Assembly (NCBI GenBank): GCA_002068325.1
Contig: MVZH01000005.1
Span: 1-46,430 of the forward strand
Origin: Lentisphaerae bacterium ADurb.BinA184
GTDB lineage: Bacteria > Verrucomicrobiota > Lentisphaeria > Oligosphaerales > MVZH01
Direction of reading: 5' to 3'
DNA: 46,430 nt
This document shows, one piece after another, positions 16,153 to 24,421 of the stretch. Each line of letters opens with the position of its first letter. Within the stretch, counting starts at the first letter, position 1. The notes under the pieces are model-generated. The model made no database searches and was not told the DNA's origin. It saw nothing but the letters and a program-made list of their open reading frames with translations. A program made the translations under genes and the position numbers.

Positions 16153-16243
16153 CCTCCACCTTCGACCCTCCACCCTCCACCATTTGCCTTCCCCCCTCAA
16201 CCTTCAACCTTCCACCGTTTGTCGTCCACCCTCCCCCCTCCCC
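16153..16243. repeat. Heptanucleotide array of CCTCCAC type
   Basis: Thirteen 7-bp units in register, including CCTCCAC, CTTCAAC, CTTCCAC, CGTCCAC and CCTCCCC. It fills the leader of recX. The period matches the other three arrays although the unit differs. Confidence 0.8.
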
Positions 16244-16284
16244 TTCGGCCCACAACCCGCCACCTCTGCTTGCAGGTTGCCGCC

Positions 16285-16863
16285 ATGCCACTAAGACGCG
16301 CCAATCCGGATGCCGGCTCCGCCGACGCTTGCCGCGAGCGTGCCCTGCGCCTGCTCGAACAGCGCCCGCACGCCGTCGCCGAACTCCGCCGCAAACTCCT
16401 GCAGCGCGGGTTCCTGCGCGGCGTCGTGGAATCCGTCCTCGCCGACCTCGAACGCCTTGGGTTGCTTGACGACGCCGCGGTCGCCCGCGACGCCTGCGCC
16501 GCCGCCCTCCAGCGCCCGGCCGCCCTCGGCCGCGGCCGCATCCTCGCTAACCTGCGCCGCCACGGCATCGCCGCCGACGTCGCGCAGTCCGCCCTGCGCG
16601 AGGCCGGCGCCGACGCCGACGCCCCGGACGAGCTCGAACGTGCCCTCGCCGCCGCGCAGACCAAGCTGCGCCTCCTCACCCGCGAGACCGACCCGCGCCG
16701 TCGCCGCGACAAGCTGGCCCGCTTCCTCCTCGCCCGCGGCTTCGCCCCCGGCATCGCCCGCGAGGCCGTCGACCGCCTGGCCGCCGGCGACCCGGACGAC
16801 CCGCCGCCGGAGCCGCCATTGTCCGGGGCGGAGGACGGGGGGGGGGATGACGCGCGGGGTTGA
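16285..16863 (+). CDS. recX: Regulatory protein RecX
   Basis: 192 residues from the ATG at 16285. Contains the repeating three-helix units of RecX: CRERALRLLEQRPHAVAELR, RKLLQRGFLRGVVESVLADL, ERLGLLDDAAVARD and later RDKLARFLLARGFAPGIARE. RecX modulates RecA filament growth. recA is not in the window. The Shine-Dalgarno sequence is weak. The C-terminal ~25 residues are acidic and Gly/Pro-rich, without family similarity. Confidence 0.88.
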   Translation: MPLRRANPDAGSADACRERALRLLEQRPHAVAELRRKLLQRGFLRGVVESVLADLERLGLLDDAAVARDACAAALQRPAALGRGRILANLRRHGIAADVAQSALREAGADADAPDELERALAAAQTKLRLLTRETDPRRRRDKLARFLLARGFAPGIAREAVDRLAAGDPDDPPPEPPLSGAEDGGGDDARG

Positions 16864-16887
16864 CGATATGGGTGTACGGGTTATATT
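16860..16887 (+). promoter_or_regulatory. Promoter of the VapBC-type pair, implying a leaderless mRNA
   Basis: TTGACG (16860-16865) is followed after 16 bp by TATATT (16882-16887). Only 6 nt separate the -10 from the ATG at 16894, so transcription should begin at or next to the start codon. No Shine-Dalgarno sequence is present. Confidence 0.65.
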
Positions 16888-16893
16888 GACCGT

Positions 16894-17136
16894 ATGAAAA
16901 CAACCATCGAGCTATCGGACAACCTTCTTGGCCGGGCCCGGCGCCTTGCCCGGCGGCAGGGCGTGACGCTTCGCAGCCTCACCGAGGAGGGACTGGCGCG
17001 CGTCCTTGACGAGCGGGAGGGGCGGGCGCCCGTCAGGCCCCGGCCTGTCACCTTCAAGGGCAAAGGTCTGTCCCGCGAGTTCCAGGAGGGCGGCTGGAGC
17101 CGGTTGCGCGACGCGGCGTACGAGGGGCGGGGCTGA
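16894..17136 (+). CDS. vapB: VapB-type antitoxin
   Basis: 80 residues: an N-terminal ribbon-helix-helix-like part (MKTTIELSDNLLGRARRLAR, then RQGVTLRSLTEEGLARVL) and a basic, glycine-rich tail (FKGKGLSREFQEGGW) likely to wrap and block the toxin. The stop overlaps the toxin start by one base. VapB proteins also repress their own promoter, consistent with the compact promoter abutting the ATG. Confidence 0.82.
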   Translation: MKTTIELSDNLLGRARRLARRQGVTLRSLTEEGLARVLDEREGRAPVRPRPVTFKGKGLSREFQEGGWSRLRDAAYEGRG

Positions 17137-17573
17137 TGATTGCGGTGGACACCAATCTTCTCGTCTATGCCCACCGCGAGGACTGCGAGTTCCACTCGCG
17201 TGCGCTGGTCGCGCTGAAGGGGTTGGCCGAGGGCGATGAGCCTTGGGCAGTCCCGTGGCCGTGCGTCCATGAATTTCTGGCCATCACGACACATCCCCGG
17301 ATCTTCCTGCCGCCCTCTCCTCTGGGCACCGCTGTCGCCGCCGTGGGCGTGTGGATCCAGGCGCCCACCTGCCGCATGCTTGGAGAGGGGCCAGGCTACT
17401 TTGACCTGCTGAAGGCCCTGCTGGCAAAGTCCAAGGCGAGTGGACCGATGATCCATGACGCCCGGATCGTCGCGCTCTGTCTACACCACGGAGTACGCGA
17501 GCTGTGGACGGCAGACCGTGACTTCAGCCGCTTCAGCGCACTCCGCACCCGCAACCCGCTTGTCAACGAATGA
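17136..17573 (+). CDS. vapC: VapC-type PIN-domain toxin
   Basis: 145 residues. PIN ribonuclease acidic residues: the Asp in AVDTNLLVYAHRED, the Glu in VHEFLAIT, the Asp in MIHDARIVALCLHHGV and the Asp pair in TADRDFSRF. Length and motif spacing are those of a VapC RNase. Expected to cleave a specific RNA unless bound by the upstream antitoxin. It overlaps the antitoxin gene by 1 bp. Confidence 0.88.
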   Translation: MIAVDTNLLVYAHREDCEFHSRALVALKGLAEGDEPWAVPWPCVHEFLAITTHPRIFLPPSPLGTAVAAVGVWIQAPTCRMLGEGPGYFDLLKALLAKSKASGPMIHDARIVALCLHHGVRELWTADRDFSRFSALRTRNPLVNE

Positions 17574-17616
17574 ACAGGCCTGCGGGGGCCGGCGCGAAAC
17601 GTTGGCCGGCGACGGC

Positions 17617-17627
17617 TATAGTATACG
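17617..17627 (+). promoter_or_regulatory. Possible -10 region of the first URO-D-like gene
   Basis: Overlapping TATAGT (17617-17622) and TATACG boxes occur about 65 bp before the gene. No good -35 at 16-18 bp; TTGGCC is too close. Confidence 0.3.
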
Positions 17628-17689
17628 CTTTCCGTTGCGGACACCGTCCACCCTGACGGACGGCGTCCGCATCCCGTTGTGAGGAGCCC

Positions 17690-18802
17690 ATGGTCAAGAA
17701 GACGCCGAAGCCGGCCTGTCCGCCGTTGATGCCGATCGAGGGCATCCCCGACTGGGAGAGACGCCTGGCCCGCCAGGACGCGTTCTGGCAGTGTGCCGTG
17801 CTCGACCGGCCGGTGGTCACGATGTCCCTGCCGAAGGAGAGGCCCGACTTTCCGTGGCCGGCGGCGAAGCCGTGGGCGTCGTTGCGTGAGCGCTGGTGGG
17901 ACACCGGGCACATTGCGGAGTCCGCAAAGGCGTGGGCCTCGAGCCGGACGTGGCTGGGGGACTCGCTGCCGACGGCCTGCCCCAACCTCGGCCCGGAGGT
18001 CTTCAGCGCCTTCTTCGGCACCGAGCTGGAATACGGCGAGAGCACCAGCTGGTCGGTCCCCAATCTGCTCGACTGGAAGGACGCCGACCGGCTGCAGTTC
18101 TCGACGGACAACCCGTACTGGAAGAAGATCATCGAGATCACGGACGCGCTGTTGGAGGCCGGCCGGGGCCGCTTCTACACCGGCGTCACCGACCTCCACC
18201 CCGGCGGGGATGCGCTGACCGCGTTCCGCGATCCCCTCAACCTCAACCTCGACCTCATCGAACACCCCGACGAGGTCAAGCGCCTCGTCGCCCGCGTCAC
18301 CCGCGTCAACGCGCAGGTCATGGACTTCTACTTCGGGAAGCTGCGCGTTGCCGGGCAGGCGATCACCTGCTGGGCCGGCATCGTTTCGACGAAGAACTGG
18401 TACGTGCCGTCGAACGACTTCTCGTGCATGGTCTCGAAGGCGATGTTCGACGAGTTCTTCCTGCCCGGCATTGCCGAGGAGTGCCGCGGCCTCGACGCCT
18501 CGATCTACCATCTCGACGGCCCCGGCGCCCTGCGTCACCTCGACAGCCTGCTGGAAATCCCCGAGCTGAACGCCATCCAGTGGGTGTACGGCGCCGGCCA
18601 CGGCCGGGCCACCGACTGGCTCGACGTGTACAGGCGCTGCCAGGCCGCCGGCAAGGGCATCCAGCTGTTTGTCGGCCTCGACGAGCTGGACACGATCATC
18701 GGGAATCTGCGCCCCGAAGGCGTCTGGCTCGGCGTCGGCGTCGAGAATGCGGCTCAGGCCGACGAGGTGCTGCGCCGCGTCGGCCGCTGGCACCGCCCGT
18801 AG
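17690..18802 (+). CDS. Uroporphyrinogen decarboxylase-like (URO-D/MtaA superfamily) protein 1
   Basis: 370 residues; the ATG has GAGGAG 4-5 nt upstream. The sequence carries the general URO-D barrel style (YTGVTDLHPGGDALTAFRDP, KAMFDEFFLPGIAEECRGLD, IYHLDGPGALRHLDSLL). The HLDG...H segment fits the zinc-binding part of corrinoid methyltransferases of this superfamily better than heme synthesis. No corrinoid protein is encoded alongside, so the substrate is unknown. One palindrome copy lies in frame (IAESAK). A second, more distant paralogue lies at 32005. Confidence 0.6.
   Translation: MVKKTPKPACPPLMPIEGIPDWERRLARQDAFWQCAVLDRPVVTMSLPKERPDFPWPAAKPWASLRERWWDTGHIAESAKAWASSRTWLGDSLPTACPNLGPEVFSAFFGTELEYGESTSWSVPNLLDWKDADRLQFSTDNPYWKKIIEITDALLEAGRGRFYTGVTDLHPGGDALTAFRDPLNLNLDLIEHPDEVKRLVARVTRVNAQVMDFYFGKLRVAGQAITCWAGIVSTKNWYVPSNDFSCMVSKAMFDEFFLPGIAEECRGLDASIYHLDGPGALRHLDSLLEIPELNAIQWVYGAGHGRATDWLDVYRRCQAAGKGIQLFVGLDELDTIIGNLRPEGVWLGVGVENAAQADEVLRRVGRWHRP
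17913..17927. repeat. Coding palindrome copy 4
   Basis: Exact TTGCGGAGTCCGCAA; reads I-A-E-S-A-K in the URO-D-like gene. Confidence 0.85.
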
Positions 18803-18865
18803 GGGGTGCCGGCCGCGTCCCCTCTGCACCATCCTTGGACTGAGTCAACGGAGGCAAGCCTTTCC

Positions 18866-20116
18866 ATGAGACTGGGAGAACCCGGGCGGCCCGTGCGTCT
18901 TGGCATCGTCGGGCTGGGCGGACGCGGCACCGGCCAGATGCAGACCCTGCTGGACATGCCCGACGTGCGGGTCGCCGCGGTCTGCGACGTCTACGCCGAC
19001 CGCGTCGAGCGCGCCCGCCAGGTGGCGAAGGAGAAGCAGGGCTTCCTGCCGGACGGCACGCTGGACTACCGCGAGGTCAACCGGCGCGACGACCTCGAGG
19101 CGGTGGTCGTCATGTCCTCGTGGACCACGCACGCCCTGATCGCCATTGATGCGATGCGGTGCGGCAAGCGCGCGGCCATGGAGGTGGGCGGCGCGGCCTC
19201 GGTCGAGGAGTGCTGGCAGCTGGTGCGCGCCAGCGAGGACAGCGGGATGCCGTGCATGATGCTGGAGAACTGTTGCTACGGCCAGGAGGAGATGGCGCTG
19301 CTCAACATGGTCAAGAAGGGTCTGTTCGGCGAACTCGTCCACTGCCAGGGCGGCTATCAGCACGACCTGCGCGGGGAGATCGGCCGGGGCGACGTCAACC
19401 GGCACTACCGCCAGAACAACTTCCTGCACCGCAACGGCGAGCTGTACCCGACCCATGAGCTGGGGCCGATCGCCAAGTACCTCAGCCTCAACCGCGGCAA
19501 CCGCATGCTGTCGCTGGTCAGCATGGCCTCCAAGGCCGTCGGGCTGTCCGCCTGGCTGCGCGAGCACCGCGCCGGCGAGCCGCTGGCCGGGCGCCAGGTC
19601 AACCAGGGCGACATCGTGAGCACGATCATCCAATGCGCCAATGGCGAGACCATCGTGCTGACCCATGACTGCACGCTGCCGCGGCCGTACTCGCGCGGCG
19701 GCCGCATCCAGGGCACGCGCGGCATCTGGATGGAGGACAACCGCTCGCTCTACATCGAAGGCCGCTCGCCGCACGACCCCAGCTACTGGACTGACCGGTG
19801 GGAGAGCGACAAGGCCTACATGGAGGAGTTCAAACACCCGCTCTGGAAGGCCTACGAGGAGTACGGCCTGCGCGGCGGCCACGGCGGCATGGACTACCTG
19901 GCGTTGCGCGCCTTTGTCGAGAGCGTGCAGGAACGGAAGGCCCCGCCCATTGATGTGTACGACACGGCCTCGTGGATGGTCATCACCTGCCTGAGCGAGC
20001 AGTCGGCGGCCATGGGCGGGATGCCGGTGCCGGTGCCCGACTTCACCAACGGCGCCTGGACCGGCCGCGAACCGCCGGACCGCGGCCCCTACACGCTCGA
20101 CGTGATCCCGGAGTGA
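18866..20116 (+). CDS. Gfo/Idh/MocA-fold protein, GH109-like
   Basis: 416 residues. An NAD-binding Rossmann motif opens the protein (LGIVGLGGRGTGQMQTL; ~12-28). MLENCCYGQEEMALLNMV, KKGLFGELVHCQGGYQHDLR and NGELYPTHELGPIAKYLSLN resemble GH109 glycosidases, which use NAD to hydrolyse alpha-N-acetylgalactosaminides. No signal peptide is visible, so it is probably cytoplasmic, unlike many GH109 enzymes. The start ATG at 18866 has GGAGG 11 nt upstream. It follows the URO-D-like gene by 63 bp, probably as one transcript. A plain dehydrogenase role cannot be excluded. Confidence 0.72.
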   Translation: MRLGEPGRPVRLGIVGLGGRGTGQMQTLLDMPDVRVAAVCDVYADRVERARQVAKEKQGFLPDGTLDYREVNRRDDLEAVVVMSSWTTHALIAIDAMRCGKRAAMEVGGAASVEECWQLVRASEDSGMPCMMLENCCYGQEEMALLNMVKKGLFGELVHCQGGYQHDLRGEIGRGDVNRHYRQNNFLHRNGELYPTHELGPIAKYLSLNRGNRMLSLVSMASKAVGLSAWLREHRAGEPLAGRQVNQGDIVSTIIQCANGETIVLTHDCTLPRPYSRGGRIQGTRGIWMEDNRSLYIEGRSPHDPSYWTDRWESDKAYMEEFKHPLWKAYEEYGLRGGHGGMDYLALRAFVESVQERKAPPIDVYDTASWMVITCLSEQSAAMGGMPVPVPDFTNGAWTGREPPDRGPYTLDVIPE

Positions 20117-20195
20117 CCGTGGGGGCGCGGGGCCGTTCGCGGCGCCCGTGCGAGGGGGGAATGGGGGAAGGCGCGGTCTGCCTAGGCCGGCGCGC

Positions 20196-20633
20196 TCAGT
20201 CCGTCGTCGCCGCCCCGCCTCCGGCGGCGGTCAGCCCGCCGCAGGCCGCGATGAAGGCGTCGGGCAGTCGGGTCGGGCGCTTGCGTTTCATGTCCACGCA
20301 GCAATGGACGGTATGGCCGCTGGCCAGCAGGGCGCCCGCCCGGTAGACCTCGCAGTTGATCTGCAGGCGGACGGGCTTGATCCAGGCGGCGGCGGCGTAG
20401 ATGTCCAGCCGGTCGCCGTAGGTGGCCGGGGCTTTGTACTCGACGTGTGCCTCGATGACGGGCAGCCCGAAGCCCTGCTTCTCCATCTCCCAGTATGGAT
20501 AGGCCATCTCGGCCAGCATCTGCGAGCGGGCGCGTTCGAAGTAGACCAGGTAGTGGGCGTAGTAGACGAAGCCCATCATGTCCACGTCGGCGTAGGGGAC
20601 GTCGTAGATGAGGTGGGTCTTGTGGGCGGTCAA
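20196..20633 (-). CDS. YbgC/FadM-type acyl-CoA thioesterase (4HBT hot-dog fold)
   Basis: 145 residues starting at TTG, a start supported by AGGAGG 8 nt upstream and a 4-nt TTGA overlap with the stop of cmk. The hot-dog signature YADVDMMGFVYYAHYL followed by VYFERAR places the catalytic Asp as in YbgC. Hydrolyses short acyl-CoA or acyl-phosphopantetheine thioesters; the exact substrate cannot be read. Translationally coupled to cmk. Confidence 0.85.
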   Translation of the reverse strand: MTAHKTHLIYDVPYADVDMMGFVYYAHYLVYFERARSQMLAEMAYPYWEMEKQGFGLPVIEAHVEYKAPATYGDRLDIYAAAAWIKPVRLQINCEVYRAGALLASGHTVHCCVDMKRKRPTRLPDAFIAACGGLTAAGGGAATTD

Positions 20634-21343
20634 GGCTTTCGCCTCCTGCGAGGGGCCGTGGCGGCTTCGATGTGCTTCACCATGAGGGCGAGCGTCTGTT
20701 CGATGGTCAGGTCGCTGGAATCAATGACGATGGCGTCGGCGGCCGGCCGCAGGGGGGCGACCGCGCGGGTGCTGTCGATGCGGTCGCGGCGGGCGATGTC
20801 GGCGGCGACGCTTTCGACCGTGGCCCCGGGCAGGGTCTCGCCGGGCTGGGCGAGGCGGCGGCGGGCCCGCACCTCAGGGCTGGCGGTGAGGAAGAACTTG
20901 ACCGTCGCGCGCGGGAAGATGACCGTCCCGATGTCGCGGCCTTCCATGACGATCAGCCCGAGCTCGGCGGTCTCGCGCTGGCGTTGGACCATCCACTCGC
21001 GCACCTCGGGGATGGCGGACACGTGGCTGACCTGGGCGGCCACCCGGGGATGGCGGATCTCACTCTGCGGGGCGGGCGCGCCGTTGACGTGGAGCACGGG
21101 GACGCCGCTGCCGTCCAGGCGGTAGCGGATTTCGAGGGCCGGGAGCATGGCGGCCACGGCGGCGGGATCGTGTTCGATGTCGAGGCCGCGTTCGAGGGCC
21201 TGCCAGGTGACCGCCCGGTACATGTCGCCGGTGTTGATGTAGAATCCGCCGAGGCGTTGTGCCACGCCGCGCGCCGCGGTGCTCTTGCCCGAGGCGGCCG
21301 GCCCGTCAATGGCAACCTGGATGCGTCTGCGCTGCCGTGCCAT
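20630..21343 (-). CDS. cmk: Cytidylate kinase
   Basis: 237 residues. P-loop DGPAASGKSTAARGVA (~13-28), YINTGDMYRAVTW, SHVSAIPEVREWMV, and the CMP-binding VMEGRDIGTVIFPRATVKFF. Phosphorylates CMP and dCMP with ATP. Size matches the bacterial Cmk family. The thioesterase gene follows with a 4-nt overlap. Confidence 0.95.
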   Translation of the reverse strand: MARQRRRIQVAIDGPAASGKSTAARGVAQRLGGFYINTGDMYRAVTWQALERGLDIEHDPAAVAAMLPALEIRYRLDGSGVPVLHVNGAPAPQSEIRHPRVAAQVSHVSAIPEVREWMVQRQRETAELGLIVMEGRDIGTVIFPRATVKFFLTASPEVRARRRLAQPGETLPGATVESVAADIARRDRIDSTRAVAPLRPAADAIVIDSSDLTIEQTLALMVKHIEAATAPRRRRKP

Positions 21344-21475
21344 GTGCGACTCCGGATCCCGTCTGTGGAAGGTCAGAACGTAGCCCGGCGGCGGCGCTTT
21401 GCAACGGGCGGTTGCCGGGCGCAGCGGGCGCGCACAGGGGCGCCGTGCGACCGCGGGCGCCGCGCTTCCGCCCGC

Positions 21476-22273
21476 TCAGTTGCCGCTCTGCTGATCCGCC
21501 CACAGCCAGAAGCTGCTGGCGACGGTGGTCCAGCCGGTGTAGTAGTTGCCGTAGTAGCTGCCGCCTGGAAACTCGACCGTTGTGATGTCGAGGGTACGGG
21601 TATGCCCGTCGAGGAAGGTGGTGTTCATGTTGCGGCGGCCGTGGCCGTTGGCGCGGCAGCCATACGGGTCGGCGGCTCCGCCGGCGTACCCGCTGGCGCG
21701 GCACTGGATGAGTGAGCGGAGATCCTGGTGACTCGGGTTGGTGGTGGCGCCAGCCCTTCCCGAGGTTCCATCGATTCTCCGCCAGCCCCCCCAGGGGTCG
21801 GCAACCGTGAACATGACGTAGGTGGCCTCGATGCGGCAGGCGGGAGGGGCGCCGGAGGCCAGGCTGGTGCGGAAGACCGACTGGATGTTGGGGAAGCTCA
21901 GGCTGTAGCAGTCGTTGACCGCACAGGTCGAACCCGCCACACACGGGGGCCCCGTGTAGTCAGGCTCGATCAGCACAGCGATGCTGCCCAGGTACCCGCC
22001 GGTGGCCAGCAGCCCGGCCAGCGCCCACGGGGCGGCGCTGGAATTGTCGTAGAGGTCGGCCAGCCGGATGCTGTTGCGCCCGGTGGGCAGGACCGCGTCG
22101 AAGTCGTCGGCATAGGTCGCCGAAGCGATGTGCTGCTGGTGATGGTTGCTCAGGCACAGCGTCAGCCTGGCCCTGCCCTGGGCGCTGCGCAACGCCGGCA
22201 GCAGCAACGCCGCCAGGATGGCGATGATGGCAATCACGACCAGTAGTTCGACTAACGTGAAGTTGCGCTTCAT
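21476..22273 (-). CDS. Pseudopilin-like secreted protein (DUF1559/H-x9-DG type)
   Basis: 265 residues. A type IV prepilin-type leader opens the protein: MKRN then [20 protein letters not shown], with the conserved Glu at +5 of the mature form. The tail has [13 protein letters not shown], the H-x9-DG pattern of the planctomycete/Lentisphaerae pseudopilin-like family. Such proteins are abundant in PVC bacteria and are assumed to be cell-surface or type II secretion-like components. The middle contains several cysteines. It follows the WLDAS-type gene on the same strand. Confidence 0.88.
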   Translation of the reverse strand: MKRNFTLVELLVVIAIIAILAALLLPALRSAQGRARLTLCLSNHHQQHIASATYADDFDAVLPTGRNSIRLADLYDNSSAAPWALAGLLATGGYLGSIAVLIEPDYTGPPCVAGSTCAVNDCYSLSFPNIQSVFRTSLASGAPPACRIEATYVMFTVADPWGGWRRIDGTSGRAGATTNPSHQDLRSLIQCRASGYAGGAADPYGCRANGHGRRNMNTTFLDGHTRTLDITTVEFPGGSYYGNYYTGWTTVASSFWLWADQQSGN

Positions 22274-22282
22274 GATCAGGCC

Positions 22283-22318
22283 GATCTGTCGGATCCGACG
22301 GATGTGACGGATCCGTCC
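22283..22318. repeat. Short 9-bp-period repeat (GATNNGNCG, four units)
   Basis: GATCTGTCG, GATCCGACG, GATGTGACG, GATCCGTCC in direct succession, just upstream of the pseudopilin start. Three or more near-identical units make chance unlikely. Confidence 0.65.
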
Positions 22319-22343
22319 GAGCTTTCCGACCGCCCTCCGGTTG

Positions 22344-23000
22344 TCACCGCGCCCCGAAATGCAAGAGGCCGCCCCGGCTCTCCCGGAGCGGCCCCGAAGG
22401 CTGCGCGAATGCGCTTAGTTCAACATCTTTTCCCTGGAACGTGACTGCGTCGACATTGAAGGTGTACTGAGATTCGTTTACAGATGTAATCCAAGGCACA
22501 AACGGGGTTTGTGAGGCAACCCGGTTGCTTTGGTACATCACTTGGTCGCTGCTGAACGCCCAGTTGGCCGCATCGCCGGCGGCACTGCGCGGGGCGTAGA
22601 CCGTGACCAGTGTGGCGGGCTGGGAGAGTGACAGGTCACTGCCGGTCACTGTCCACGCCGAACCTGTGAACATGACATCGCGCGTGTCTGCGTCGACCTC
22701 GGTCGGGTCGAACCGCACCACCGGGCGGCCGCTGACGATGTCTGTCTTGTAGCGCGGGGAACGATCGCCGAGATTGCCGTAACGCGAGTAGTAGGTGCCG
22801 GCATCAACATTGTTGGCCGACCCGTCCTCCCAGCGGTTCAGGCGGTCGCCGTCGCTCACTCCGGTGATGGCTGAGGCGTCCAGCCACATGCGGATGCCGC
22901 TGATTTCCGTGGGCGCGAAAGTGCCGGCGTGGAGGGCCAACGTAGCAAAGCTTGCGAGCGCGAGAACGGCGAGTCTGGTGAACTGAGTCCGGACGTGCAT
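22344..23000 (-). CDS. Secreted WLDAS/LamG-like domain protein, 3' end probably disturbed
   Basis: 218 residues from an ATG with AAGGAG upstream and a signal peptide ([17 protein letters not shown]). The mature N-terminus [15 protein letters not shown] with [13 protein letters not shown] is the usual opening of PVC concanavalin-like secreted domains. The open frame runs through a strong terminator-like hairpin (22367-22393) and ends without the expected domain closure, while TAA and TGA stops occur in the other two frames directly before the hairpin. A frameshift or truncation is likely. Located between the GntR-type regulator and the pseudopilin gene. Confidence 0.6.
   Translation of the reverse strand: MHVRTQFTRLAVLALASFATLALHAGTFAPTEISGIRMWLDASAITGVSDGDRLNRWEDGSANNVDAGTYYSRYGNLGDRSPRYKTDIVSGRPVVRFDPTEVDADTRDVMFTGSAWTVTGSDLSLSQPATLVTVYAPRSAAGDAANWAFSSDQVMYQSNRVASQTPFVPWITSVNESQYTFNVDAVTFQGKDVELSAFAQPSGPLRESRGGLLHFGAR
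22356..22393 (-). terminator. Strong hairpin, terminator-like, inside the 3' end of the WLDAS gene
   Basis: On the minus strand an 11-bp stem with one wobble pair (GGCCGCTCCGG with CCGGGGCGGCC), loop GAGAG, then TCTTGCATTTC. A natural stop codon should lie before it. Confidence 0.6.
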
Positions 23001-23062
23001 CTTCCTGTTCTCCTTCCCGTTGCTGTCCTTGGTGGCTTCCGGGACATGAACTGGGCTACGTC

Positions 23063-24223
23063 TCACCGGTCTGTCTCCTTGGTGTGCAGTTCTTGCCTCT
23101 GCAGCCTTTTGGCGGCTGACATCGAACGCAGGGTCGGCAAGTTGGATTGGCTGGCGGTATCAGGCCGGGCGGGGTTGGCGGCCTGGACCGTGACCGGGAT
23201 GGTGGTGACCATCGGCACGCCGCTCTCGCCGCGCCGCTGCCGGCCGAGCAGGTCGAGGAAGGTGTCGAGGGTGGCGGCGATGTCGAAGCCGACCCGGGCA
23301 ATCGGCCACGGCAGCGTCTCGGCGATCGGAAAGTTGGCATGGGCGATGACCTCGATATCGCGTCCCGGGCACAGGCCGAGGTCCATCAGGCCAGCCAAGG
23401 TACCATCAAGCAGGGCATCGTCGGCCACCAGCAGGGCGTCGGGTGCCTCGGTCTGCCCGCGGTGGAGCATGGCGTGGACGCAGTTGGCGGTCCAGTGCGG
23501 GTAGCGCGGGTTGACGCCGAGCAGCCAGTGCGGCTGCGATGCGAGGCCGCGTTCCTGGATGGCGGCCTGGATGAAGCCGGCCGTCTCCCCGCTCATCACA
23601 TCCAGGCCCAGCACCGCCACCCGGCGGCAGCGGCGGGCGAGCAAGTAATCGAGGGCGCAACCGACCATCTCACGCTGACTGAGATTGACCGACGGCACTT
23701 TCGGGGTCGGCCATGCCTCCACCACAAACCCGACGCACGGCACCTTGGCCACCAGGCTCTTCAGGTCGGGCAAGTGATTCGGCGAGGCCAGGATGAGGCC
23801 GGCCAGGCGATGGGCGGCGAGGTCGGCCTGCAAGCGCCGCCAGTCCTCGGTGTCGGCATGCTCGAGCACCTCGTAGTAGGAGACAAGATCCACCCCGCGC
23901 TCGCGCCGCCGCCGGGCGGCCTCACGGTCCAGCGTGCCCCACAGCCGCGCCCAGGAACCCCCGTGCCCGGCGTCCAGGTGGATCGGGAAGACCAGGCCGT
24001 ACCGGCTGGTATGCGGCGGGTGTTCGACCACGAAAGTCCCCGCCCGGCCGCGGGCGACGATGAACCCGTCGCCGATCAGCCGGGTCATGGCCCGCTGCAC
24101 CGTATGGCTGCTGCAACCGAACCGCGCCTCCAGCTCGCTGCGGTTCGGCAGGCGATGGCCCGCCTTCAGCCGCCCCCCGACAATCTCGCCGCGCAGAACA
24201 TCCAAGATGTTTGTTCGACCCAT
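23063..24223 (-). CDS. GntR-type winged-helix / LacI-type sensor hybrid transcription regulator
   Basis: 386 residues from the ATG at 24223. The N-terminal GntR winged helix (LRGEIVGGRLKAGHRLPNRS, LEARFGCSSHTVQRAMTRL, IVARGRAGTFV) is joined to a LacI/periplasmic-binding-type sensor (YGLVFPIHLDAGHGGSW, LAGLILASPNHLPDL, VAVLGLDVMSGETAGF, DALLVADDALLDG). It would sense a small sugar-like ligand and repress or activate a target, most simply the divergent large secreted hydrolase gene. It is followed after 62 bp by the WLDAS gene. Its own promoter shares DNA with the hydrolase promoter. Confidence 0.85.
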   Translation of the reverse strand: MGRTNILDVLRGEIVGGRLKAGHRLPNRSELEARFGCSSHTVQRAMTRLIGDGFIVARGRAGTFVVEHPPHTSRYGLVFPIHLDAGHGGSWARLWGTLDREAARRRRERGVDLVSYYEVLEHADTEDWRRLQADLAAHRLAGLILASPNHLPDLKSLVAKVPCVGFVVEAWPTPKVPSVNLSQREMVGCALDYLLARRCRRVAVLGLDVMSGETAGFIQAAIQERGLASQPHWLLGVNPRYPHWTANCVHAMLHRGQTEAPDALLVADDALLDGTLAGLMDLGLCPGRDIEVIAHANFPIAETLPWPIARVGFDIAATLDTFLDLLGRQRRGESGVPMVTTIPVTVQAANPARPDTASQSNLPTLRSMSAAKRLQRQELHTKETDR

Positions 24224-24276
24224 GGCCACCTGGCTCCCGCACCCGCCCGCCATCTGAAGCATTTTTCAAACCGAGA

Positions 24277-24305
24277 AATATACTTCCTATTGCAATGGAC
24301 GGCAA
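24277..24305 (-). promoter_or_regulatory. Promoter of the GntR/LacI-type regulator
   Basis: TTGCCG (24300-24305 read on the minus strand), 17 bp, TATATT (24277-24282). It sits in an unusually AT-rich intergenic stretch with an ATTGCAAT palindrome at 24289-24296. Confidence 0.6.
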
Positions 24306-24317
24306 GTGCAGTATTTT
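24290..24317 (+). promoter_or_regulatory. Candidate promoter of the large secreted hydrolase gene
   Basis: TTGCAA (24290-24295), 16 bp, TATTTT (24312-24317). It overlaps the divergent regulator promoter, so one bound protein could control both. Confidence 0.5.
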
Positions 24318-24421
24318 TTGTTTCCACCGGGCCGGTTGCCGACTGGGCCGGCGGTTCGATTGCGGCGCCGTGAAGCGCGGTTCAGGGCCGGGTAGTGATT
24401 CACGCCAGGGAGTTCTCAGCG

